Below, piece after piece: positions 1-6,220 of a DNA stretch of 14,928 bases. Below the pieces are notes generated by a model. It did not search any database, was not told the DNA's origin, and was given only the letters and a program-made list of their open reading frames with translations. The translations under genes and the position numbers were made by a program. This DNA comes from an uncultured Treponema sp. (lineage in GTDB: Bacteria > Spirochaetota > Spirochaetia > Treponematales > Treponemataceae). The stretch lies in assembly GCA_937902445.1 (NCBI GenBank), contig CALELJ010000204.1:1-14928 (forward strand). Direction: 5' to 3'. Numbering within the stretch: the first letter of the stretch is position 1; each line of letters starts with the position of its first letter.

Positions 1-595
1 CGTCGACGGTCCGGCTTTCTATGTCTGCATCGATTTTCCAGACGGAATCAAGAAGCTGCTCCCGGGACATGACGTTTCCACGGTTTTTGAGAAGAAGTGA
101 AAGCAGGTCGAATTCCTTGACTGTAAGAAAAACCTGATTGCCTTTGACATAAACGGAATGCTTTGCAGGATCTACCTTCAGGTCTTCTGCTTCAAGGATT
201 TCAGAAGTTTCTTCTGTCTGCTCATATCTTCTGAGTACTGCCTTTATTCTTGAAATCAAAGTCATCATTCCAAATGGCTTCGTCACGTAGTCATCAGCGC
301 CTGCATCAAGTCCTGTCACAACGTCGAATTCCGTATCCTTTGCTGTCAGCATGATCACGGGAATTGACTTGAACTGTGGAGACTGCCTGAGTTTTTTCAG
401 GATGGAAATTCCGTCTTCTTCCGGCAGCATTATATCCAATAGAAGAAGTCCTGGAATTGATTTTGAAACTGCACCATTCAGTGTTTTCCAAAAATCAGAA
501 GGCCTTTCAAAACCAGCGCATTCATAGCCCTGGCTTTGCAATGTGTAAACAATGAGCTTCCTGATGTTTTCATCGTCTTCAAGAATGTAAATCAT
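1..595 (-). CDS. phoB: PhoB-type response regulator (OmpR family), C-terminus cut by window edge
   Basis: This is a two-component response regulator that would activate phosphate-starvation genes when phosphorylated by a sensor kinase, which is not in the window. About 198 codons are visible. The start is the ATG read leftward from 595 (MIYILEDDENIRKL). The receiver domain covers residues 1-120: acidic pocket D7-D8, phospho-acceptor D54 in LLLDIMLPEEDG, T84 in MLTAKD and the conserved K106 in TKPFG. From about residue 132 an OmpR-type winged-helix domain begins (LTVKEFDLLSLLLKN, then MSREQLLDSVW). Roughly 30 residues are missing compared with the usual 225-235. No strong Shine-Dalgarno precedes the ATG. 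It is divergent from pstS, and the PHO-box-like repeats before pstS and the outer-membrane protein gene support PhoB rather than another OmpR paralogue. The family call is secure; the PhoB role is inferred from context. Confidence 0.9.
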   Translation of the reverse strand, partial: MIYILEDDENIRKLIVYTLQSQGYECAGFERPSDFWKTLNGAVSKSIPGLLLLDIMLPEEDGISILKKLRQSPQFKSIPVIMLTAKDTEFDVVTGLDAGADDYVTKPFGMMTLISRIKAVLRRYEQTEETSEILEAEDLKVDPAKHSVYVKGNQVFLTVKEFDLLSLLLKNRGNVMSREQLLDSVWKIDADIESRTVD

Positions 596-629
596 ACATA
601 TAGTTATAGATGATGGCAAAAAAAAATCA

Positions 630-656
630 ATTATAGAAATGTAAAATTCAGGTAAA
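630..656 (-). promoter_or_regulatory. Candidate phoB promoter with two PHO-box-like half-sites
   Basis: Read leftward, TTTACCT (656-650) and TTTACAT (645-639) are 11 bp apart, the same period as the repeats before pstS. They are followed closely by TATAAT (635-630), about 34 bases before the phoB ATG. Only two repeats are visible and the last lies only 3 bp from the -10 box, so this could be an autoregulatory site or simply an AT-rich promoter. Confidence 0.35.
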
Positions 657-706
657 AAAAATGGATGGGGTCATCAAACAATGAAGACGGAACATTTTCT
701 TCAGTT

Positions 707-760
707 TTTACATAAACTTAACATAATCTTCCTGATAGTTTAACACTTCCTGTGTAGATT
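707..760 (+). promoter_or_regulatory. PHO box (four 11-bp-spaced repeats) and -10 box of the pst operon
   Basis: Four 7-bp repeats begin at 707, 718, 729 and 740: TTTACAT, TTAACAT, TTCCTGA (degenerate) and TTAACAC. The exact 11-bp spacing is that of PhoB/PhoP binding sites. After the last repeat come 8 bases and then TAGATT (755-760) as the -10 box. There is no separate -35 hexamer at the right distance, as expected for a promoter where bound PhoB replaces -35 contacts. The same arrangement recurs at 6101-6154. The pstS start follows 33 bases later with AAGGAGA at about 780-786. Confidence 0.8.
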
Positions 761-793
761 GTTGCCATCTTAATTATCAAGGAGATTTCCTAT

Positions 794-1657
794 ATGAAAC
801 TTACATTAAAAAAAATTGCATCAATTGCATTTGCCATTGCTGCCACATCAACCGTTTTTGCGGCCCAGAAATTCAACAGCAAAAAGTCAATTTCCGTCAT
901 GAGCCGTGAAGATGGAAGCGGAACTCGTGGAGCATTTATTGAGCTTTTTGGAGTTGAACAGAAGAACTCAAGCGGAAAGAAAATCGACTATACAACTGAT
1001 GAGGCGGCAATTACAAATTCGACTTCCGTAATGCTCACCAGTGTTGCCGGCGATGCAAGTGCCATCGGTTATGTTTCCCTTGGTTCCTTAAATGATTCCG
1101 TCAAGGCCTTGAATATTGAAGGGGTACAGGCAACTGTCGCAAACATCAAGAATGGAAGTTATAGAATCAGTCGTCCATTCAACATTGCTGTAAAAGAAAA
1201 TCTTTCCGCACCTGCCCAGGATTTCGTGAATTTCATTATGAGCCAGGATGGACAGAAGGTTGTTGAGAAAAACAAGTACATTGCCGTGGATTCAAAATCC
1301 TATGAAACAAACAATGCATCTGGAAAAGTTGTTGTTGCTGGTTCAAGTTCCGTGTCACCTGTGATGGAAAAATTGATTGAAGCCTATAGAAGCGTGAATC
1401 CAAAGGTAAAGATTGAACTTCAGACAAGTGATTCAACGACAGGTGTTACAAATGCTGCCGCAGGTACATGTGACATCGGAATGTCAAGCCGTGGACTTAA
1501 GGAAACAGAAAAAGCCAAAGGGCTTAAGGAAATCACAATTGCCATCGATGGAATTGCAGTTGTGGTGAACAAGGCGAATCCGATGGACAATGCCGCAATA
1601 GAAACTGTTCGTGATATTTATATGGGCAAGATCCAGAAATGGAATCAGGTGAAATAG
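794..1657 (+). CDS. pstS: Periplasmic phosphate-binding protein PstS, circularly permuted form
   Basis: This is the phosphate-capturing subunit of the Pst ABC importer, 287 residues. A signal peptide covers residues 1-23 with a VFA/AQ-type cleavage site and no lipobox cysteine, so the protein should be free in the periplasm. All phosphate-binding motifs of the family are present but in swapped order. The normally late SREDGSGTRGAF motif is at 38-49, followed by GYVSLGSLNDSVKAL (92-106) and ISRPFN (125-130). The normally N-terminal VVAGSSSVSPVMEKL (180-194), DSTTG (213-217), CDIGMSSR (226-233) and DGIAVVVN (252-259) come after, ending near KWNQVK. I recall similarly ordered proteins in anaerobic Firmicutes, so this is probably an established variant and not an assembly error. 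A strong AAGGAGA site supports the ATG start. It is first in the pst operon under a PHO box. Confidence 0.93.
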   Translation: MKLTLKKIASIAFAIAATSTVFAAQKFNSKKSISVMSREDGSGTRGAFIELFGVEQKNSSGKKIDYTTDEAAITNSTSVMLTSVAGDASAIGYVSLGSLNDSVKALNIEGVQATVANIKNGSYRISRPFNIAVKENLSAPAQDFVNFIMSQDGQKVVEKNKYIAVDSKSYETNNASGKVVVAGSSSVSPVMEKLIEAYRSVNPKVKIELQTSDSTTGVTNAAAGTCDIGMSSRGLKETEKAKGLKEITIAIDGIAVVVNKANPMDNAAIETVRDIYMGKIQKWNQVK

Positions 1658-1738
1658 GTGGTTTTCACCGATGGTGACGGTCAGGATTTGCAGGGGGCCG
1701 GCTGTCGCCTTTGTAGTCCCTGTCTCAAAATAGATTTT
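1658..1738 (+). other. pstS-pstC spacer, in frame with both genes; alternative GTG start
   Basis: This 81-base spacer is open in the same frame as pstS and pstC, so a single TAG (1655-1657) separates the two genes. A GTG directly after the stop has AGGTGA about 6 bases upstream, inside the end of pstS, and would add 27 residues to PstC. That extension (VFTDGDGQDLQ...) does not look like a PstC N-terminus, whereas the ATG at 1739 lacks a clear ribosome site. The spacer contains the GC-rich string GGCTGTCGCC, which is the reverse complement of a string in the pstA insertion. It also contains a small hairpin GGTG-GTTTT-CACC. Translation of PstC may depend on coupling to pstS. Confidence 0.5.
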
Positions 1739-2578
1739 ATGAAAACAAAAGAATCTTTCTTGAAAATAGTTTTTCTTCTGTGTGCTGCTTTCTCGATCCT
1801 GGCAGTGCTTTTGATCTGCTTCTTCCTCTTTGTAAACGGAATTCCAGCCATCCATAAAATTGGAAGTGTCGATTTTATCTTTGGGCAAAAATGGAAACCC
1901 GGCAATGATCTCTACGGAATTTTTTCGATGATTGTTGGCAGTCTCTATGTAACTGCAGGGGCGATTGTTTTCGGTGTTCCGGTTGGACTTATGACTGCGA
2001 TTTTTTTATCAAAGTTTTGTCCTGAAAAAATTCATGGAATCCTTAAAAATGGAATCGATCTGCTTGCGGGCATTCCAAGTGTTGTCTACGGTTTTTTCGG
2101 ACTTATGGTAATCGTTCCATTTGTGAGAAATGTGTTTGGCGGAAACGGAAGTTCGATTCTGAGCGCGTCTCTTCTTCTTGGAATGATGATATTGCCCACC
2201 ATAATTTCAGTTTCAGAAAGCAGTCTGAATGCCGTTCCTTCTTTTTACTATGAAGGGTCAAGGGCTTTGGGGGCTACCCATGAACGGTCAGTTTTCATGG
2301 TGATGCTGCCAGCTGCAAAATCTGGAATTCTTGCAGGAGTAATTCTAGGTATTGGAAGAGCTATCGGTGAAACCATGGCGGTCATCATGGTAGCCGGCAA
2401 TCAGGCGAGAATTCCGGGCTCGATATTGAAAGGAGTGAGAACCCTTACAGCAAACATCGTCATTGAAATGGGATATGCCGCAGACCTTCACAGGGAAGCC
2501 TTGATTGCCACCGGTGTCGTTCTGTTTGTTTTTATTCTTGGAATAAATCTCATGTTTAATATGGTGAAAAAGAAATGA
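1739..2578 (+). CDS. pstC: Phosphate ABC transporter permease PstC
   Basis: This is one of two inner-membrane permeases of the phosphate importer, 279 residues from the ATG at 1739. Hydrophobic segments lie near residues 9-33, 61-91, 113-131, 139-160, 195-219 and 254-275, fitting six membrane spans. The conserved GIPSVVYGFFGL occurs at 111-122. The cytoplasmic EAA-type loop that docks with PstB is at 172-212: RALGAT, then VMLPAAKSGILAG, then GRAIGET. The start was chosen because the hydrophobic N-terminus begins there as in homologues; a GTG at 1658 with a better ribosome site would give a 27-residue extension of unlike composition. The stop TGA overlaps an in-frame ATG of pstA, though pstA probably starts at 2596. 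Confidence 0.92.
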   Translation: MKTKESFLKIVFLLCAAFSILAVLLICFFLFVNGIPAIHKIGSVDFIFGQKWKPGNDLYGIFSMIVGSLYVTAGAIVFGVPVGLMTAIFLSKFCPEKIHGILKNGIDLLAGIPSVVYGFFGLMVIVPFVRNVFGGNGSSILSASLLLGMMILPTIISVSESSLNAVPSFYYEGSRALGATHERSVFMVMLPAAKSGILAGVILGIGRAIGETMAVIMVAGNQARIPGSILKGVRTLTANIVIEMGYAADLHREALIATGVVLFVFILGINLMFNMVKKK

Positions 2579-2595
2579 CACAAGGAGATTTTTTG

Positions 2596-3549
2596 ATGAT
2601 GAAAAACGAGTTAGGGATTGGAGCTGCGGCAAGGCCGTTGTCTGCGGCGGTTGAGCCTTGCGAGACCAGAGCTGACAATGGAGCGATAGCGGAACAGCGT
2701 AAAGCCCGGCGACAGCCAGCTGGCGCAACTTCCAGAAAATTGAAAAACATAATCGTCCGTTCAAGTGTATATTTTTGTGCCGCATTGACTTTAGGGGTTT
2801 TGATTTTCATGCTGACCTACATCCTGGTGAAAGGAATTCCGTTCCTGCGACCGTCCCTTTTTGAATGGAAATATACATCTGAAAACTGTTCGGTAGTGCC
2901 ATCGCTTGTAAACACACTTTCAATGACTGTGACGGCGTTGTTGATTGCATGTCCCCTGGGAATAGGATCGGCGATTTATCTTGTCGAGTATTCCGCAAAG
3001 GAAAACCGGTTTGTAAAACTTGTAAGGCTAACTACAGAAACTTTGACAGGAATCCCTTCAATTGTTTATGGCCTTTTTGGAATGCTTCTGTTCGTTGGAA
3101 CCTTTCAATGGGGATATTCTCTCATGGCCGGAAGCTGTACTGTCGCAATAATGATTCTGCCTGTGATCATGCGCACTACTGAGGAAGCCTTGTTTTCCGT
3201 GGCAGACTCTTTTAGGGAAGGAAGTTTTGGTCTTGGAGCGGGAAAGCTTCGGACTGTTTTTAGGATCGTATTGCCTGCTGCATCTCCTGGAATTTTAAGT
3301 GGTGTAATTCTTGCGACGGGACGAGTTGTCGGTGAAACTGCAGCTTTGATGTATACCGCAGGAACGGTATCCAATATTCCGTCGGGAGTGTTTGGTTCAG
3401 GAAGAACTCTGGCAATACACATGTATATTTTAAGTTCCGAAGGTCTGCATACAAATCAAGCATTTGCCACTGCGGTTGTGCTTCTTATGATGGTGATGGT
3501 TGTTAATCTGCTGGCTGAAATGCTGGCTGCGAAAATAGGAAGTAAATGA
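2596..3549 (+). CDS. pstA: Phosphate ABC transporter permease PstA with odd N-terminal insertion
   Basis: This is the second inner-membrane permease of the Pst importer, 317 residues. The start at 2596 is preferred over an ATG at 2575 because AAGGAG (2582-2587) lies 8 bases upstream. From residue about 47 (RKLKN) the sequence is ordinary PstA: a first membrane span at about 52-78 followed by LVKGIPF, then GIPSIVYGLFGM (152-163), MILPVIMRTTEEAL (186-199), and the EAA-type loop with FGLGAG (211-216), VLPAASPGILSG (225-236) and GRVVGET (242-248). Residues 9-45 are unusual: a hydrophilic, Arg/Ala-rich stretch encoded by DNA with 70 G/C in 110 bases (64%), against about 35% in the following 110 bases. 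It looks like an in-frame insertion into the cytoplasmic N-terminus, where it might be tolerated. Confidence 0.92.
   Translation: MMKNELGIGAAARPLSAAVEPCETRADNGAIAEQRKARRQPAGATSRKLKNIIVRSSVYFCAALTLGVLIFMLTYILVKGIPFLRPSLFEWKYTSENCSVVPSLVNTLSMTVTALLIACPLGIGSAIYLVEYSAKENRFVKLVRLTTETLTGIPSIVYGLFGMLLFVGTFQWGYSLMAGSCTVAIMILPVIMRTTEEALFSVADSFREGSFGLGAGKLRTVFRIVLPAASPGILSGVILATGRVVGETAALMYTAGTVSNIPSGVFGSGRTLAIHMYILSSEGLHTNQAFATAVVLLMMVMVVNLLAEMLAAKIGSK
2621..2730 (+). repeat. GC-rich, partly palindromic insertion inside pstA
   Basis: This 110-base segment is 64% G+C in an otherwise AT-rich gene and encodes residues 9-45 of PstA, outside the conserved permease domain. It contains inverted arms GCAAGGC (2629-2635) and GCCTTGC (2655-2661), the near-match CCGTTGTC (2635-2642) and GACAATGG (2674-2681), and the palindrome GCCAGCTGGC (2715-2724). 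The string GGCGACAGCC (2709-2718) occurs in inverse orientation in the pstS-pstC spacer. These traits recall small palindromic elements that insert in frame into genes, as described for Rickettsia. The boundaries and the mobile nature are inferred. Confidence 0.45.
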
Positions 3550-4301
3550 TGGAAAAGATTAAAATCGAAAATATGAATCTGTTCTACGGGGATTTTCATG
3601 CCCTTAAAAATATAAATCTCGATATTGAAGCCAATAAAATCACTGCATTCATCGGACCAAGCGGATGCGGAAAATCTACTTTGCTTAAAAGCTTGAACCG
3701 CATGAATGATATGGTTGAAGGCTGCGGGATTACAGGAAGAATTTCTTTGGATGGAGAAGATATTTTCAACCGAAGAATGGATGTGAATCAACTTCGAAAA
3801 AAAGTCGGAATGGTTTTTCAGAAACCAAATCCATTCCCAATGAGCATCTATGACAACATCGCCTATGGTCCCAGGACTCACGGAATCAAAAAGAAGTCGG
3901 AGCTGGATGAAATAGTTGAACAGTCTTTGAGAAATGCGGCAATCTGGGATGAGATGAAAGACAATCTCAAGAAATCCGCATTGGCTTTAAGCGGTGGACA
4001 GCAGCAGCGTCTTTGCATCGCACGAGCCCTGGCAGTTCAGCCTGACGTTCTTTTGATGGATGAGCCAACTTCAGCACTTGATCCAATCTCAACTTCAAAA
4101 ATTGAGGACTGCATCATGTGCTTGAAAGAAAAATACACAATCGTAATTGTTACCCATAACATGCAGCAGGCAGTGAGAATCAGTGACAAAACAGTTTTCT
4201 TTTTGCTTGGAGAAATAATTGAATCCGGAAATACGGAAGAGATTTTCAGCATGCCGAAAAATCAGAAAACTGAAGACTACATTACAGGGAGATTTGGTTG
4301 A
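3546..4301 (+). CDS. pstB: Phosphate ABC transporter ATPase PstB
   Basis: This is the cytoplasmic ATPase that drives phosphate import, 251 residues, a typical family length. All ABC motifs are intact: Walker A GPSGCGKST (37-45), Q-loop Q92 followed by KPNPFPMSIYDNIAYG, which is characteristic of PstB, signature LSGGQQQR (148-155), Walker B VLLMDEPTSALDP (168-180) and H-loop H204 in VTHNMQQA. Two adjacent ATG codons (3546 and 3549) overlap the pstA stop. AGGAAG (3538-3543) is 2 bases from the first and 5 from the second, so initiation at 3549, one residue shorter, is more likely. It is followed after one base by phoU. Confidence 0.97.
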   Translation: MMEKIKIENMNLFYGDFHALKNINLDIEANKITAFIGPSGCGKSTLLKSLNRMNDMVEGCGITGRISLDGEDIFNRRMDVNQLRKKVGMVFQKPNPFPMSIYDNIAYGPRTHGIKKKSELDEIVEQSLRNAAIWDEMKDNLKKSALALSGGQQQRLCIARALAVQPDVLLMDEPTSALDPISTSKIEDCIMCLKEKYTIVIVTHNMQQAVRISDKTVFFLLGEIIESGNTEEIFSMPKNQKTEDYITGRFG

Positions 4302-4302
4302 T

Positions 4303-4965
4303 ATGCGTGAAAAGTATGAACAGGAATTGCGCCAATTGAATACTTCAATCATCAGCATGGGCAAAATGATTGAGGTAGCCATAGAAAGTACAATTCTGGC
4401 CTTGATGGCCCATGATGTGGAAGCCGCGGATGTCATTATAAGATCCGATGATGCCATAGATGAAAAGGAGAAAGAGATTGAACAGCTTTGCATAAAAATT
4501 TTATTGCGGCAGCAACCTATGGCAGCGGATCTGAGGCTTGTTACAGCAGCCTTAAAAATGGTTACCGATATGGAGCGAATTGGAGATCATGCAGGTGATG
4601 TCGCTGATTTATTAAAGCAGATGGGAGAGGCAAGTGCTGGTGGTAACGATGTTCTTGGCGCACACATTAATTCTCAGCTGAATGAAATGGGAACTGCCAT
4701 CCAGAAGATGCTGAAGGACAGTATTGAGGCCTACATAAACCGAGATGTCGACATGGCAAAAAAAGTAATTGCCAGCGATGATATGGCCGATGATTTATAT
4801 CACGAAATAAAAACAGAACTAATCTGGCAGATTCAGAACAAAACGAATTATGCCGAACAGACTGCGGATTATCTTTTGATTGCTAAATATTTTGAGCGGA
4901 TAGGAGACCATGCAACAAACATAGCGGAATGGGTTATCTTTGCAATGACCGGTGATTTGAAATGA
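4303..4965 (+). CDS. phoU: Phosphate transport regulator PhoU
   Basis: PhoU is a cytoplasmic all-helical protein that links Pst transporter activity to the PhoR/PhoB system and restrains signalling when phosphate is plentiful. The protein has 220 residues, a normal length, in two tandem three-helix repeats. Each carries the metal-binding signature ERIGDHA (91-97 and 198-204). The start at 4303 is one base after the pstB stop, with GGGAG about 11 bases upstream. An in-frame ATG at 4219 would add 28 residues encoded inside pstB and is rejected because the family starts with the helix seen at MREKYEQEL. Its stop overlaps the ATG of the next gene, so the two are probably translationally coupled. 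Confidence 0.95.
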   Translation: MREKYEQELRQLNTSIISMGKMIEVAIESTILALMAHDVEAADVIIRSDDAIDEKEKEIEQLCIKILLRQQPMAADLRLVTAALKMVTDMERIGDHAGDVADLLKQMGEASAGGNDVLGAHINSQLNEMGTAIQKMLKDSIEAYINRDVDMAKKVIASDDMADDLYHEIKTELIWQIQNKTNYAEQTADYLLIAKYFERIGDHATNIAEWVIFAMTGDLK

Positions 4966-6098
4966 GTTTAAGAAATAAGAATGTCTTGATCCTCATTGGC
5001 AGTATGGTCGTTGCAGGCATTCTCTTTTTTATGCCTTCCGGATTTGAGGGGGCTTTACAGTTTAAGGATGCGGAAAAATGTAAGGCTCTTGTTGAAGAAG
5101 TTGACGATTCAAGACTTATTAATACCGGACTTATTAGAAGTGGGCAGCAGGTCTGTACTGTTAAAATTCTTACCGGAAAATTCAAGGGACAACGTCTGGA
5201 AGGTTGGAATATGCTTGGCGGCTCATTGTCGCAGGATAAGTTGTTCAGACCAGGAGATAGGGTTCAGACTGTTATACATTACGGAACTAACGGGCAGGAA
5301 ACAGAATTCTATTCTGTGAATCTGATTGACTATTACAGGTTGAATTGGGAATTGATTCTTGTGGCTGCCTTTTTGGTTTTTCTCATTGCGTTTGCCGGAA
5401 CTATAGGCCTACGCTCTGTCTTCTCATTTGCAATTACGATACTTTCTCTGTGGAAAATACTTGTGCCGTTGTATCTCAAGGGAATGAATCCGATACTGAC
5501 CGGAATTCTTGTTGTCGGTGCAATGACTTTTGTGATCCTTTCATTGGTGTATGGTTTTGATAGACGGCTTGCATCATCCTTTTCAGGTTCCATGCTGGGG
5601 ATATTTTCTGCAGCCTTTTTGTCTTTTGTGTTTACGAAATTTTTCCACATTCATGGAGCTGTCATGGCGAATTCTGAAGGCCTGTTATATTCAGGATTCC
5701 AGGATCTGAACCTGACGCAGATTTTTATGGCTTCGGTCTTTATCGGTGCAAGCGGTTCAGTTATGGATTTAAGTGTCGACATTACAAGTGCCGTGAATGA
5801 GGTCGTAAAGACTGCGAGAGAAAAAGGAATCGCCATCAATGCCAGGGAAGCAATAGGTTCAGGTCTTGCCGTTGCCCGTGCTGCCATGGGAACAATGACA
5901 ACAACACTGTTGCTTGCATATTCGGGAACCTGCATTGCTCTTCTTATGACCTTCATGGCTCAAGGGACTCCTTTATATAATATCCTGAACAACAACATCG
6001 TTTCCGCAGAAATTATAAATACAATCGCCGGTAGTTTTGGTCTGGTCATGACCGCACCGTTTACAGCCGTAATCGCCGGAACGATCATTACAAAATAG
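4962..6098 (+). CDS. YibE/F-family membrane protein in the pst operon
   Basis: This is a multi-pass inner-membrane protein of 378 residues resembling the YibE/F family, whose biochemical role is not established. It has an N-terminal anchor (about 8-24), an extracytoplasmic region of about 105 residues (25-128) with small beta-like segments, and then about seven hydrophobic spans (131-149, 152-172, 176-198, 206-226, 252-268, 312-333, 354-376). Conserved-looking stretches are FIGASGSVMDLSVDITSA (260-277) and GSGLAVARAAMGTMTTTLLL (299-318). The ATG overlaps the phoU stop by four bases, so it is the last gene of the pst operon and should be phosphate-regulated. Only 2 bases separate its stop from the next PHO box, and no terminator is visible, so some readthrough into the next unit is possible. 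Involvement in phosphate handling or signalling is inferred from position only. Confidence 0.85.
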   Translation: MSLRNKNVLILIGSMVVAGILFFMPSGFEGALQFKDAEKCKALVEEVDDSRLINTGLIRSGQQVCTVKILTGKFKGQRLEGWNMLGGSLSQDKLFRPGDRVQTVIHYGTNGQETEFYSVNLIDYYRLNWELILVAAFLVFLIAFAGTIGLRSVFSFAITILSLWKILVPLYLKGMNPILTGILVVGAMTFVILSLVYGFDRRLASSFSGSMLGIFSAAFLSFVFTKFFHIHGAVMANSEGLLYSGFQDLNLTQIFMASVFIGASGSVMDLSVDITSAVNEVVKTAREKGIAINAREAIGSGLAVARAAMGTMTTTLLLAYSGTCIALLMTFMAQGTPLYNILNNNIVSAEIINTIAGSFGLVMTAPFTAVIAGTIITK

Positions 6099-6100
6099 GT

Positions 6101-6154
6101 TTTACAAATACTTCACACAGCTTTCATCAACTTTTAACACAAATCAATTAGATT
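6101..6154 (+). promoter_or_regulatory. PHO box (four 11-bp-spaced repeats) and -10 box of the outer-membrane protein/phosphatase unit
   Basis: Repeats start at 6101 (TTTACAA), 6112 (TTCACAC), 6123 (TTCATCA) and 6134 (TTAACAC), in exact 11-bp steps. Eight bases later comes TAGATT (6149-6154). The last repeat, the 8-base gap and the -10 hexamer are the same as in the pstS promoter (740-760), which strongly suggests one regulator for both units. The 5' leader to the start codon at 6221 is about 60 bases. Confidence 0.82.
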
Positions 6155-6220
6155 GGTCCTGTCATCTGCAATACAAGACAAAATTGAAAGTCAAATCTAA
6201 ATCAGATGACGGGGATTAAT

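Noticed and set aside
1655..1657. TAG after pstS as a pyrrolysine codon
   Set aside because: PstS is complete at this point, no pyrrolysine insertion context is visible, and a spacer-encoded linker into PstC would join a periplasmic protein to a membrane permease without homologous precedent.
2575..2595. ATG overlapping the pstC stop as start of pstA
   Set aside because: AAGGAG at 2582-2587 is ideally placed for ATG 2596 and would lie inside the gene if 2575 were used.
3456..3881. Minus-strand open frame across the pstA/pstB junction
   Set aside because: Antisense to two confidently identified genes, with no recognisable domain.
4219..4302. Upstream ATG extending PhoU by 28 residues
   Set aside because: The extension lies inside pstB in another frame, is basic and unlike PhoU N-termini; ATG 4303 directly follows the pstB stop.
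6206..6220. Earlier ATG for the outer-membrane protein
   Set aside because: GGGGA at 6211-6215 serves ATG 6221, which begins a standard signal peptide.
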